Below the pieces are notes generated by a model. That model was given only the letters and a program-made list of their open reading frames with translations, was not told the origin of the DNA and made no database searches. Shown piece by piece: positions 34,656 to 44,004 of a DNA stretch of 64,000 bases. How positions within the stretch are numbered: position 1 is the stretch's first letter; the number at the start of each line of letters is the position of its first letter. The translations under genes were made by a program, and so were the position numbers. The stretch lies in contig NZ_PDJQ01000001.1 of the NCBI RefSeq assembly GCF_002563855.1, positions 2,232,001 through 2,296,000 of the forward strand, written 5' to 3'. This DNA is from Tepidiforma thermophila (lineage in GTDB: Bacteria > Chloroflexota > Dehalococcoidia > Tepidiformales > Tepidiformaceae).

Positions 34656-34823
34656 ATGATGACCGAGTGTCCTGTTTGCCAGGCACGGTTTGCGGCCGCG
34701 GGCCAGGCGGAACGCCGCTGGCTCGAGTGGCATATGGAGCGCTCGCACGGGGTGCAGCGGATGCAGCTGGTGGCTGGATGGCCGCTGCGGGGCGAGTCCA
34801 CGAGCGGCCGGCCGGCAGCCTGA
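34656..34823 (+). CDS. small C2H2-like zinc-finger protein
   Basis: 55 residues, function unknown. CPVCQARF then WHMERSHG gives a Cys-x2-Cys ... His-x4-His layout like a C2H2 zinc finger, uncommon in bacteria. A clear AAAGGAG (34644-34650) stands before two consecutive ATGs (34656, 34659); the second has the better spacing. It ends two bases from the convergent membrane-protein gene. It could bind DNA/RNA or be a metal-binding accessory peptide. Confidence 0.65.
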   Translation: MMTECPVCQARFAAAGQAERRWLEWHMERSHGVQRMQLVAGWPLRGESTSGRPAA

Positions 34824-34825
34824 GG

Positions 34826-35545
34826 TTACGCAAACACCCGGGCGACGATGACCGCCGCCGAGGCGACCGTGGTGACCACGGCGTATTCGGCGGCGGTTCC
34901 CCATTCGAGGTCGTGGTCGAGGAGGTGGTGGACGATGCCGGTGGCGAGGTAGAAGGCGATCACGAGGAGGGCGCCGGCGAGCAGGCCATCGAGCGGGAAG
35001 AAGTAGAGAGCGAGGCGGAGCTCGGCGAGGGAGATGCCGATTGCGAGGGCGACGAGCAGTGAACTCGGGCCGGTGATGCGGCTTTCTCGGAGGAGTTCGA
35101 GCGCGAGGAGCATGCTGACCGCGCCGACCGCAAGGGCGGCAACCCCAAGGGAGTCGTCCCGGGTAAAGAGGACGGCGTAGAAGGAGAAGGCGACGAGGTA
35201 GGTGGCGACGGCCATCACGAGGCGGAAGGGGCCGTAGAGGCGGGAGCGGACATCGACGGTCTGGTATTCGCCGAAGGCGACGGCGCCGACAGAGAGGGCG
35301 GCCACGAGCGCGAGCGCGGGCCGGGCATAGCCGACGATGGCGTGGTCGATGAAAAGTGCGGCGCCGATGATGCCGAGGGCAGGGAGGAAGGTGTAGACCA
35401 GGGAGTCGAGAGGACCGCCGGTCCACCCTGGGTGGCTGCGGACGATACCGTCGGTGGCGAAGGCGACGAGGACGGCGGTGAGCCACGGCAACCAGGGGAG
35501 CTCGGGCCGGAGGGTAACGGAGGCCGCGAGGCCGCCTGCGGCCAC
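34826..35545 (-). CDS. multi-pass membrane protein of unknown function
   Basis: 239 residues as counted from a GTG, with about seven hydrophobic helices and few charged residues; it resembles Chloroflexota proteins of the DUF5656 kind, though I am unsure. The GTG start lies inside the first helix and has no ribosome site. The frame is open upstream to 35626, and a CTG at 35620 has GGAG nine bases before it. That would add 25 residues (LAPSPIPAAGDHANG and the first half of the helix). The true start is probably upstream of the GTG. It is next to the amidohydrolase gene on the same strand. Confidence 0.65.
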   Translation of the reverse strand: MAAGGLAASVTLRPELPWLPWLTAVLVAFATDGIVRSHPGWTGGPLDSLVYTFLPALGIIGAALFIDHAIVGYARPALALVAALSVGAVAFGEYQTVDVRSRLYGPFRLVMAVATYLVAFSFYAVLFTRDDSLGVAALAVGAVSMLLALELLRESRITGPSSLLVALAIGISLAELRLALYFFPLDGLLAGALLVIAFYLATGIVHHLLDHDLEWGTAAEYAVVTTVASAAVIVARVFA

Positions 35546-35626
35546 AAGGGTCAGGAGGACGATGCGGGCGGTGAGCCCGTTGGCATGGTCGCCGGCGGCC
35601 GGGATTGGCGAGGGAGCCAGGGGGTG

Positions 35627-36523
35627 CTACTCCGCTGCGAAGATGGGCTCTTCGAGGCCGTAGATTTCGGCGGCATTGCGCCACCAGAGGCGCTCCTGTT
35701 CGTCCTCGGTGAGGCCCAGCTGTTCGTACATGATGTCGAAGCGGCGGATGTGCTCAGCGATTTCGTCCATGCCGCAGTCGCTGCCCCAGACGAGCTTTTC
35801 CACGCCGAATTCGCCCTGGGAATTTGCTGCGAGCAGCTTCCGTTCGACGAGGTGGCGCTCGATGGTTTCGCCGCCGCTCATGTCGAACCAGACGTTATGT
35901 CGCCACCGGGCGACGGAGGCGGCGTAGTCGTAATTGCCCTGGTTGCCGACGTGGGCGCCGATGATTTTCAGCCTGGGGAAACGGTTGGCGATGGTGTCGA
36001 GATGCAGCGGCGACATCCGGGCGGCGGAGACGTTGCGCGGGGGCATGCGCTCCTGCATGGCCAGCATGCGCTGGTAGGCCTGGGCCGCGGCGGCGCTGCG
36101 GCGCGGATGGGTGATGGAGTAATCGAGGCCGCCGCCGATAACGCCCATGTGGAAGAGGATGGGCATGCCGAGCTGCTCGGCCTTCGCGTAGGTCGGCAGG
36201 TAGTCCGGCTCGTCGTAGGGGCGGGCGACGCCGATGAGCTTCAGGCCGCGGTAGCCCATGTCGTAGAGGTGCTGGATCTCGTCGGGGCCGATCTCCTCTG
36301 GGTCGATGACGGCGACCGGGATGAAGAGGTCGAGGTACTTTTCGAGGATCTCCATGCCGCGCTCGTAGGAGGGCCCGAAGCGGCCGCCGGTGAGCATGCA
36401 GGCCTTTGTGATGCCGACCCGGGTTGCGATCTCGGCGAGGCGGTCGACCATCGGGGCCTGGTCTTCGTCCGGGTTCTCCCAGTTCCGGGGGAAGTGGATG
36501 TGGACGTCGAAGATCTTTCTCAT
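35627..36523 (-). CDS. amidohydrolase-2 family metal-dependent hydrolase
   Basis: TIM-barrel hydrolase or decarboxylase of the ACMSD-like group; substrate unknown. The start at 36523 gives 298 residues with FDVHIHFPRNW at once (the metal His-x-His). PILFHMGVIGGG near 148, KIIGAHVGNQGNYDY near 200 and the catalytic-type Asp in LVWGSDCGMDEI near 257 follow, then the usual WWRNAAEIYGLE terminal. A longer open frame upstream is not coding. Confidence 0.85.
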   Translation of the reverse strand: MRKIFDVHIHFPRNWENPDEDQAPMVDRLAEIATRVGITKACMLTGGRFGPSYERGMEILEKYLDLFIPVAVIDPEEIGPDEIQHLYDMGYRGLKLIGVARPYDEPDYLPTYAKAEQLGMPILFHMGVIGGGLDYSITHPRRSAAAAQAYQRMLAMQERMPPRNVSAARMSPLHLDTIANRFPRLKIIGAHVGNQGNYDYAASVARWRHNVWFDMSGGETIERHLVERKLLAANSQGEFGVEKLVWGSDCGMDEIAEHIRRFDIMYEQLGLTEDEQERLWWRNAAEIYGLEEPIFAAE

Positions 36524-36610
36524 GGGCGGAACGACCGGGGCATGGAGGCTCCTGCGAGTGTAGCACCCGGTCGCCCGGAGGCTCACCGAGCGGTCCACGG
36601 AGTGATAGGG

Positions 36611-36616
36611 TAGGCT
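36611..36616 (+). promoter_or_regulatory. putative -10 element of the second MFS gene
   Basis: TAGGCT ends seven bases before the ATG at 36624, with no Shine-Dalgarno. Confidence 0.3.
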
Positions 36617-36623
36617 CGAAGCG

Positions 36624-37859
36624 ATGCGTTCCCGCCCCTTCGTCGCGCTGTACGTTGCGGTCTTTGTCGCGACGATGGGCATTTCGATGGTGAGCCCGCT
36701 GCTGCCGGTCTATGCGGAGCGGCTCGGGGCGACGGGCATCTGGCTGGGGCTCACCTTTTCGGTTTTCGCGATTGTGCAGACCTTCGTGGGTCCCTTCGCG
36801 GGGCGGCTTTCGGACCGGTACGGGCGAAAGCCGTTCATCGTGGCGGGGCTGCTGGTCTACCTTATCGCCGCCCTCGGGTATTTGACCGCGCAGAACTTCT
36901 ACCAGGTGATCGCGTTCCGGGCGTTCTCGGGGCTGGGCACGAGCCTGATCTTCTCGGTGGCGCGGGCCTACGTCGGGGACCTGACGCCGCGCGGGCAGGA
37001 GGGGCGCTGGCTGGGGGTATTCGCGACGGCCGACATCGTGGGATTCGGCACGGGCCCGCTGGTGGCCGGCGTCCTGCGCGAAGTGCTGGGGTTCCGGTCG
37101 GTGTTCGTCGCGATGGCGGCGATGATGGCGCTTTCGGCGCTGGTGCTGACGCTCTGGCTGCCGCGGCACAGCCCGGCAGAGCTGGAGCGCCGGGCGACCC
37201 GGCGGGCGGGCGGCACGGTTACACGCACGGACCGCACCTTCCGGGAGGCGCTGAGCGACCGGGTGGTCCTCGCGGTGACCCTGCACGCGGCCATGGTGGC
37301 CGTGGCGGCAGGGGCGACGCTCAGCTTCCTTGCGTTGCGGCTCGAGGCGGGGATCGGTGCGACACCGATCATGATCGGCGTCGCGTTCGCGATGCAGGAC
37401 ATTACCGGGGGGCTTGCGCAGCCGATCCTGGGGCGGATTGCGGACCGTCGGGACCGCCGCCTGCTTGTCGCGGGCGGGCTGGCGGCGTATGCAGCGCTGC
37501 TGGCCAGTCTTGGCGTGGTGCCGAGTTACGGGGCCGCGGTCGCTGTGCTGCTCGGGATGGGAGCGACGAGTGCGCTCTCGATGGTGGCCGCCGGCGCGAT
37601 CCAGGTGGTGGCCGGGCGGCGTGCGGGGATGGGCACGGTGCTCGGGTTGAGTTCCGCCTCGAACGGCATCGGTATTGTGGCCGGCTCGCTGCTCTCAGGG
37701 GTGGTGGTGAGCCTGTTTCGGCTCGAAGCTGCCTTCTTCTTCGGCGGGGCGGTGATGGCGGCCGGTATTCCGCCGTTCCTGTGGCTGACGCGGGGCGCAG
37801 CTGTGGCGGAGGCTTCGGCACCGGAGCCGCGGGCCCGGGAGGCCGAGGCAGCAGGTTGA
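36624..37859 (+). CDS. MFS transporter (drug/sugar exporter type)
   Basis: 411-residue twelve-helix transporter. It begins with RSRPFVALYVAVFVATMGISMVSPLLPVYAE and has the signature GRLSDRYGRKPFIVAG near 60-75. Motif-C-like GFGTGPLVAGVL is near 140, the second-half repeat is ILGRIADRRDRR near 267, and an Ala/Glu tail follows. Substrate unknown. It diverges from the amidohydrolase and runs toward priA. Confidence 0.9.
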   Translation: MRSRPFVALYVAVFVATMGISMVSPLLPVYAERLGATGIWLGLTFSVFAIVQTFVGPFAGRLSDRYGRKPFIVAGLLVYLIAALGYLTAQNFYQVIAFRAFSGLGTSLIFSVARAYVGDLTPRGQEGRWLGVFATADIVGFGTGPLVAGVLREVLGFRSVFVAMAAMMALSALVLTLWLPRHSPAELERRATRRAGGTVTRTDRTFREALSDRVVLAVTLHAAMVAVAAGATLSFLALRLEAGIGATPIMIGVAFAMQDITGGLAQPILGRIADRRDRRLLVAGGLAAYAALLASLGVVPSYGAAVAVLLGMGATSALSMVAAGAIQVVAGRRAGMGTVLGLSSASNGIGIVAGSLLSGVVVSLFRLEAAFFFGGAVMAAGIPPFLWLTRGAAVAEASAPEPRAREAEAAG

Positions 37860-37876
37860 GGAGAGCGCGCGGGGCG

Positions 37877-37882
37877 TACCAT
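37877..37882 (+). promoter_or_regulatory. putative -10 element upstream of priA
   Basis: TACCAT lies six bases before an in-frame GTG (37889) and 63 bases before the preferred ATG. It fits either a leaderless longer form or a leadered transcript starting near 37889. Confidence 0.35.
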
Positions 37883-37945
37883 CTGGGCGTGAGCACGCAC
37901 CCGGCGCACGCTATGGACCCCGCCTTCGTTCCCCCGGAGGGAACG

Positions 37946-40363
37946 ATGTTCGCCGAGGTTGGTGTCTATACGACGCAGCCGGCCCGGCGGCCATTTACGT
38001 ACGCGGTGCCTCCCGGTATGGCCCTCGCCCCGGGGATGGCGGTTTTCGTGCCGTTCGGGCCGCGGATTGTGCAGGGCATCGTGCTCCGGTTGAGCGAACG
38101 GAGCGAGGTAGAGGCGGTTCGCCCCATCAGCGCGGTGATGGACCCCGAGCCGCTCCTCGACCCGGCCCGGATCGCGCTGGCGGAGTGGATGGCCGAGGAG
38201 TACCTCGCGCCGCTCTGGGAGTGCGTCGCCTGCTTCCTTCCGGCCGGCTTCGGGCAGAAGCCGGTGACGATGGTGTCGCCGGTGGATGTGCCGCCGCTGC
38301 TGCCGGTCTATCCGAAAGACCGGGCGATCCTGCAGTACATCGCGGCGCACGGCCGGGTGACCCTCGACGAGTTGCGGAAGGCGGTGGGCCAGGTCTCGCT
38401 GACGACGCTCCAGCGGCTGCAGCAGGAGGGCCATCTCACCGTCACGCAGGGACTGGCCCGGCCGACCGGCCGGCCGAAATTTGAGCGGCGGGTGGCGCTC
38501 ACCGTCGAGCCGGCGGCAGCGAGGGCGGAAGCCGAGCGGCTGCTCGCGGAGCGGCCCCGCTCGGTGGAGGGGCGGGTGCTGCTGCGGCTGGCGGAGGAGC
38601 CCGACCTGCCCCTCGGCGCAGTGCGGGCGCTGGGGGCGACGCCGGGGCACCTCGAGCGGCTGGCCGAGCGGGGCTTCATCCGGGCGTATGACCGGCGGGT
38701 GGAGCGGGACCCGGTCGCGGCAGTGCGGGGCGGCAGCAGGCCGCCGCCGGTGCTCAGCGCGGAGCAGGCGGCGGCAGCGGACACGGCGTGGCGCGAGCGG
38801 GTGACGCTCCTCCATGGGGTCACTGGCTCGGGGAAGACGGAGGTGTACCTCGACCTGGTCGGGAGGGCGCTGGCGGCGGGCGGCGGAGCGATCGTTCTCG
38901 TTCCGGAGATTTCGCTCACCCCGCAGGCGATCCGGCGGTTCGGGGAACGATTCGGCGATGAGCTGGCGGTCTTCCATTCGCGGCTTTCGACGGGCGAGCT
39001 GTACGACCAGTGGTTCCGGGTGGAGCGCGGCGAGGCGCGGCTGGTGCTCGGCTCGCGCAGCGCGGTGTTCGCGCCGGTCCGGAAGCTGGAACTGGTCGTG
39101 CTCGACGAGGAGCATGAGTGGAGCTACAAGCAGTCGGACCCGGTGCCGCGGTACCACGCGCGGGATGTTGCGCTGAAGCTGGGCGAGCTGACTGGCGCCC
39201 GGGTCGTGCTTGGGAGCGCGACGCCGGATGTTGTGACCTACCACCGGGCGGAGACCGGGCAGATTGCCCGGGTTGAGCTGGCGACGCGGCTGGCGCCGGC
39301 CGAGGACGGGAGCGTGACCGAAGGAGCACTTCCGTCGGTGCAGGTGGTGGATATGCGGGAGGAGCTGCGGGCAGGCAACCGGAGCATGTTCAGCCGTGCA
39401 CTGCGGCAGGCTGTGCGGGAGGCGCTGGTCGCAGGGGAGCAGGCGATCCTGTTCGTGAACCGGCGGGGATCGGCGCGGTTCGTGCTCTGCCGGGATTGCG
39501 GGTTCCTGCCGCTGTGCCCGTCGTGCGAGGTTGCGATGAGCCTTGATGCCGAGGCAACGATCCACGCCATGCTGCGCTGCCACCACTGCGGCCGGACGAA
39601 ACGGCTGGAGGAGCGGTGCCCGAACTGCGACAGCCTGCGGTATCGGCCGTTCGGGGTCGGGACGCAGCGCGTGGAGGCGGAGGCGCGGGCGGTGTTCCGC
39701 GGGGCGCGGGTGGCCCGCTGGGACAGCGACACTGCCCGTACGCGGGATGCGCATGAGCGAATGGTCGCAGCGCTGGAGGCCGGGAAGATCGACATCGTCG
39801 TGGGGACGCAGCTGCTGGCGAAAGGACTGGACCTGGAGCGGCTCACGGTTGTGGGGGTGGTCGATGCCGACGTTGGCCTGAGCCTGCCCGACTACCGGGC
39901 GGCCGAGCGGACGTACCAGCTATTGAGCCAGGTTGCGGGGCGCGCCGGCCGGCGGGACCGGCCGGGCAGGGTGTACATCCAGACGTACGAACCCGAGGCT
40001 CCACCGATCGTAGCGGCGGCGGAGCATGACTACCGTGGCTTCTACGAAAGCGAGATTGCCCACCGGCGGCGGGCGGGGTACCCGCCGTTTTCGCGCATCG
40101 CGCGGCTGGTCTACCGGCATCACGATGAAGCGGCCGGGCTGGAGGAGGCGAGCAGGGTTGCGCGGGAGCTGCGGGTGCTGCGCGACGCTGCGGGCCGGGC
40201 CGAGCCGGAGATCCTGGGGCCGACGCGGCCGTTCATCCCGCGGGTCCGGGGCGAGCTGCGTTGGCAGATCCTGTTGCGGGGGCGGGCGCCGGGTACGCTC
40301 ATCGGGCAGGTGCGGCTCGGGGAGCGATGGCAGGTAGACATCGACCCGGCAAGCCTCCTGTGA
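37946..40363 (+). CDS. priA: primosomal protein N' (replication restart helicase)
   Basis: Restarts stalled replication forks by recognising them and loading the helicase. 805 residues: the 3'-DNA-binding domain (FAEVGVYTTQPARRPFTYAVP), a winged-helix part, Walker A HGVTGSGKTEVY near 290, and DEEH in VVLDEEHEWSYKQ near 387. The zinc region has eight cysteines (CRDCGFLPLCPSC ... CHHCGR ... CPNCDS) and the late helicase motifs are GTQLLAKGLDL and QVAGRAGR. GGAGGG (37936-37941) supports the ATG at 37946. An in-frame GTG at 37889, six bases after a TACCAT, would add 19 residues. Confidence 0.96.
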   Translation: MFAEVGVYTTQPARRPFTYAVPPGMALAPGMAVFVPFGPRIVQGIVLRLSERSEVEAVRPISAVMDPEPLLDPARIALAEWMAEEYLAPLWECVACFLPAGFGQKPVTMVSPVDVPPLLPVYPKDRAILQYIAAHGRVTLDELRKAVGQVSLTTLQRLQQEGHLTVTQGLARPTGRPKFERRVALTVEPAAARAEAERLLAERPRSVEGRVLLRLAEEPDLPLGAVRALGATPGHLERLAERGFIRAYDRRVERDPVAAVRGGSRPPPVLSAEQAAAADTAWRERVTLLHGVTGSGKTEVYLDLVGRALAAGGGAIVLVPEISLTPQAIRRFGERFGDELAVFHSRLSTGELYDQWFRVERGEARLVLGSRSAVFAPVRKLELVVLDEEHEWSYKQSDPVPRYHARDVALKLGELTGARVVLGSATPDVVTYHRAETGQIARVELATRLAPAEDGSVTEGALPSVQVVDMREELRAGNRSMFSRALRQAVREALVAGEQAILFVNRRGSARFVLCRDCGFLPLCPSCEVAMSLDAEATIHAMLRCHHCGRTKRLEERCPNCDSLRYRPFGVGTQRVEAEARAVFRGARVARWDSDTARTRDAHERMVAALEAGKIDIVVGTQLLAKGLDLERLTVVGVVDADVGLSLPDYRAAERTYQLLSQVAGRAGRRDRPGRVYIQTYEPEAPPIVAAAEHDYRGFYESEIAHRRRAGYPPFSRIARLVYRHHDEAAGLEEASRVARELRVLRDAAGRAEPEILGPTRPFIPRVRGELRWQILLRGRAPGTLIGQVRLGERWQVDIDPASLL

Positions 40364-40471
40364 CGGCGGGGACGGTTCGGGGGCGGCAAATCTTCGCCCG
40401 GTGCGGAGCGGGCTGGTATCCTCGTTGGCCAACCGGGCCGTGGAGGCCCGCGGAACGAAGGGACGTTTCGG

Positions 40472-41461
40472 ATGGACCAGGAGATCAAGCCGTGGTCGCG
40501 GCTGGCCCTGATTTTCCCGGGTCAGGGCTCGCAGCACGTCGGCATGGGGCAGAAGCTCGCGCAGGTTTCGAAGGCGGCGCGGGACGTGTTCCGCCGGGCC
40601 GACGAGCTGCTGGAGCGCAACCTTTCGAAGCTGTGCTGGGAGGGCCCGGCAGAGGAGCTCGAGTCGACACGGAACCAGCAGCCCGCCACGTTCGTCACCT
40701 CCATCGCGTGGCTCGAGGCGCTGAAGGAGCGGTGGGCGTCGATCGGACGCACGTTCCAGCCGTTCCTGTTCGCGGGGCATTCGATGGGCGAGTTCACCGC
40801 GGCGGTGGCTGCGGGCTCGATTTCGTTCGAGGACGGGCTGGAGCTCGTCGATGCCCGCGGGAGGCTCATGGAGGAAGCGGGCCGTGAGAACCCCGGCGGC
40901 ATGGCTTCGATCCTCGGCCTGCCGGAGGAGAAGGTGCTCGAGATCTGCGCCGAGGCCTCGAAGGAGGGCTACGTCGGGCTGGCGAATTCGAACTGCGAAG
41001 GGCAAAGCGTGATTTCGGGCTACCTGAAGCCGCTCGAGCGGGCGATGCAGCTTGCGGAACAGGCGAAGGCGCGGCGGGTGGTGCGGCTGCCGATCACCAT
41101 CGGCTCCCACTCGCCGCTGATGGCAAAGGCAAGCGAGGGGATGGCGGCCCTCCTCGACCGGGTGAAGGTGAAGGACCCGATCCGTCCGCTGGTCGGCAAC
41201 GTGAACGCCAGCCTGCTGCGGACCGGGGCCGAGGTTTGCCAGGAGCTGAAGGAGCAGCTCACGCACGGCGTGCAGTGGCAGAAGACGATTGAGCGGATGC
41301 GTGACGAAGGGGCCGACATGTTCCTGGAGGTCGGGCCCGGGTCGGTGCTGACGAAGCTGGTGCGGCGGATTGACTACAGCGTCAACAGCGTCGCGATCAG
41401 CGATGACTATGAAGGGATGCTCTCGGAGCGGTGGGCACTCGTGGAGGCAGCTGCACGATGA
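40472..41461 (+). CDS. fabD: malonyl-CoA-ACP transacylase
   Basis: Loads malonyl groups onto ACP for fatty acid synthesis. 329 residues: ALIFPGQGSQHVGMGQ near 12, active serine in AGHSMGEFTAAVAAG near 104, the arginine in VDARGRLMEEA, the catalytic His in IGSHSPLMA near 211, and LEVGPGSVLTKL at the end. First gene of fabD-fabF-fabF-acpP; its stop overlaps the next ATG (ATGA). TATCCT at 40417-40422 is a possible -10. Confidence 0.95.
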   Translation: MDQEIKPWSRLALIFPGQGSQHVGMGQKLAQVSKAARDVFRRADELLERNLSKLCWEGPAEELESTRNQQPATFVTSIAWLEALKERWASIGRTFQPFLFAGHSMGEFTAAVAAGSISFEDGLELVDARGRLMEEAGRENPGGMASILGLPEEKVLEICAEASKEGYVGLANSNCEGQSVISGYLKPLERAMQLAEQAKARRVVRLPITIGSHSPLMAKASEGMAALLDRVKVKDPIRPLVGNVNASLLRTGAEVCQELKEQLTHGVQWQKTIERMRDEGADMFLEVGPGSVLTKLVRRIDYSVNSVAISDDYEGMLSERWALVEAAAR

Positions 41462-42696
41462 CGAGGCGCGTGGTGGTGACGGGCGTCGGCGCGGTAACTG
41501 CCGTCGGGCACACGGCGGAGGAGACCTGGCAGGCGATGCTGGAGGGGCGGAGCGGCATCGGGCCGATCACGCTCTTCGACCCGGAGCCCTACCCGGTCCG
41601 CATCCAGGCGGAGGTGAAGGGATTCGATCTGGGCGACCGGGTCGACCCAAAGCAGCAGCGGTACATGAACCGCTCGGTGCAGTTTGGCGTGGCCGCAGCG
41701 CTCGATGCCGTTGCCGACAGCGGGCTGAAGGTCACCGAGGAGAACGCCGACATGGTGGGGGTAATCTTCGGCTCGGGAGCGGGCGGGACGGACATGATCC
41801 TGGAGCACCAGCGGATCCTCGAGGAGAAGGGGCCGCGGCGGATTACGCCGTTCCTCGTGGCCAATTTCATCCCGGACGCGGCCAGCGGGCACATCGCGAT
41901 TGCCACGGGCGCGCGGGGGCCGAACTACGCGCCGGTGGCGGCGTGCGCAACGGGTGCGGCGGCGATTGGGGAGGCGTTCGAGACGATCCGCCGGGGCGAT
42001 GCCGACGCGGTGATTACCGGGAGCTCGGAGGCGGTGCTGCTGCCCATCTACCACGCGACGTGGTGTTCGATGCGGGCGCTGGCATCTGACAACGAGCACC
42101 CGGAGAAGGCGCTGAAGCCGTTCGACCTTCACCGGGATGGGTTCATTGCGGGGGAGGGGGCGTGCGGCATGGTGCTCGAGGAGTACGAGCACGCGCGGGC
42201 GCGCGGGGCCCGGATCTACTGCGAGGTCATCGGCTACGGGTCATCGAATGACGCGTACGACATGATTGCGCTGCACGAGACCGGGCGCGGGCTGAAGCGG
42301 GCCGTGGTGGCGGCCATCCGCAAAGCGGGCATCGACCCATCGGAGATCGACTACATCAACCCGCACGGGAGCGGGACGCCGCTGAACGACCGGGTGGAGA
42401 CGCTGGTCTTCAAAGAGGTGATGGGGCCGGCGGCGTACCGGGCAGCGATTTCGTCGGTGAAGCCGATTACCGGGCACTGCATGGGCGCCAGCGGTTCGGT
42501 GGAGGCGCTCGCCTGTGTGATGGCTATTCGTGACCAGAAGGTGGCCCCGACCATCAACTACACGACGCCCGACCCGGAGTGCGACCTCGACTATGTGCCG
42601 AACGTGGCGCGGGCGATGCCGGTGAACGTGGCGATGACGACGTCGGTGGGGCTCGGCGGCCACAACGCCTGTCTGATATTCCGGAAGGTCGACTGA
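41458..42696 (+). CDS. fabF: beta-ketoacyl-ACP synthase II (first copy)
   Basis: Claisen condensation that lengthens acyl-ACP. The ATG overlapping the fabD stop gives 412 residues. The Cys-His-His triad is complete: Cys in VAACATGAA near 163, His in NPHGSGTPLND near 303, and His in KPITGHCMGASG near 338. The text around these differs from the consensus (NPHGSG for NAHGTST, TGHCMG for TGHLLG), so this copy is divergent. It lies 15 bases before a second synthase gene. Confidence 0.93.
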   Translation: MTRRVVVTGVGAVTAVGHTAEETWQAMLEGRSGIGPITLFDPEPYPVRIQAEVKGFDLGDRVDPKQQRYMNRSVQFGVAAALDAVADSGLKVTEENADMVGVIFGSGAGGTDMILEHQRILEEKGPRRITPFLVANFIPDAASGHIAIATGARGPNYAPVAACATGAAAIGEAFETIRRGDADAVITGSSEAVLLPIYHATWCSMRALASDNEHPEKALKPFDLHRDGFIAGEGACGMVLEEYEHARARGARIYCEVIGYGSSNDAYDMIALHETGRGLKRAVVAAIRKAGIDPSEIDYINPHGSGTPLNDRVETLVFKEVMGPAAYRAAISSVKPITGHCMGASGSVEALACVMAIRDQKVAPTINYTTPDPECDLDYVPNVARAMPVNVAMTTSVGLGGHNACLIFRKVD

Positions 42697-42711
42697 CGGG
42701 GAGAACAGCCT

Positions 42712-43950
42712 GTGAGGCGAGCACTGGTGACCGGCGTGGGGGCCATCACGCCGATTGGACTGACCGCGCACGAGTTCTGGGAGAACCTTGTCGCGGGCGT
42801 TTCGGGCGCGGGGCCGATCACGCGCTTCGATGCCACGGACCTGCCGGTGAAGATTGCGACCGAGGTGAAGGGCTTCGAGCCCGGGCGCTACATGGACACG
42901 AAAGAGGCGCGGCGGATGTCGCGGTTTGCGCAGTTCGCCGTAGCTGCGGCGAAGCTTGCCGCGGAGGATGCCGGCCTGGTCCTGGGCGATGAGGAGCGGC
43001 GCCGGGCCGGCTCGGCGATTGCGACGGGCTCTGGCGGCGCCATTGACACGATGGAGGAAACGCTCGTCCTGAAGGAGCGCGGGCCGAACCGGGTGAGCCC
43101 CTTCTACGTTCCGACGATGGCCCCGAACATGGGAGCGTGCCAGGTTTCGATGCACCTCGGGCTGCGCGGCCCGGCGATGGCGAGCGTGGCCGCGTGCGCG
43201 AGCGGGCTGTACAGCTACATCGAGGCGAAGCAGCTGATCGCGTCGGGCCGGTGCGATGTGGTGCTCGCGGGGGGGACCGAAGCGGCGCTCCACCCGCTGC
43301 CGATTGCCGCGCTGGCGAACATGAAGGCGCTCAGCCGGCGGAACGACGAGCCGGAGAAAGCGAGCCGACCGTTCGACCGGGACCGTGACGGGTTCGTGTT
43401 CGGTGAAGGCGCGGTGGTGATGGTCATCGAGTCGGAGGAGCGGGCGAGGGCCCGGGGCGCGCGGGTGTACGCGGAGCTTGCCGGCGGCGGCCTGAGCTGC
43501 GATGCCTACCACATCACTGCGCCGCTGGAGGATGGGTCGGGGGCGTGTGACGCGATGACGGAAGCGCTCCGCGACGCTGGACTCCGGCCAGAGGATGTCG
43601 ATTACATCGCCGCGCACGGGACGGGCACCCCGCTCAACGACGTCGCCGAGACGAAGGCGATTAAGCTGGCCTACGGGGAGCACGCCTACCGGCTGGCGGT
43701 GAGTTCGCCGAAATCGATGGTTGGGCACCTGCTGGGTGCGGCCGGAGCAGTGGGTGCGCTGGCGGCGGCGCTGTCGGTCTACCATGACGTGGTGCCGCCG
43801 ACGATCAACCTGGAGCACCCGGACCCGGAATGCGACCTCGACTATGTGCCGCTGAAGGCGCGGGAGATGCGTGTCCGGGCGGCAGCGGCGAATGGATTTG
43901 GCTTCGGTGGGCAGAACGGGTCGGTGATCTTCCGCAAGTACGAAAGCTGA
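42712..43950 (+). CDS. fabF: beta-ketoacyl-ACP synthase II (second copy)
   Basis: Paralogue of the preceding gene, 412 residues, GTG start with GGGGAG upstream. The triad is complete and closer to the consensus: Cys in VAACASGLYSY near 161, His in AAHGTGTPLND, and His in SMVGHLLGAAG. Both copies lack any sign of inactivation. acpP follows after 54 bases. They might differ in chain-length or branched-chain preference, or form a heterodimer. Confidence 0.94.
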   Translation: MRRALVTGVGAITPIGLTAHEFWENLVAGVSGAGPITRFDATDLPVKIATEVKGFEPGRYMDTKEARRMSRFAQFAVAAAKLAAEDAGLVLGDEERRRAGSAIATGSGGAIDTMEETLVLKERGPNRVSPFYVPTMAPNMGACQVSMHLGLRGPAMASVAACASGLYSYIEAKQLIASGRCDVVLAGGTEAALHPLPIAALANMKALSRRNDEPEKASRPFDRDRDGFVFGEGAVVMVIESEERARARGARVYAELAGGGLSCDAYHITAPLEDGSGACDAMTEALRDAGLRPEDVDYIAAHGTGTPLNDVAETKAIKLAYGEHAYRLAVSSPKSMVGHLLGAAGAVGALAAALSVYHDVVPPTINLEHPDPECDLDYVPLKAREMRVRAAAANGFGFGGQNGSVIFRKYES

Positions 43951-44004
43951 CGTAGCCTAGCGAACGCCCGGCAGCGTACATCACACCGAGGGGAGCAATC
44001 GCCA

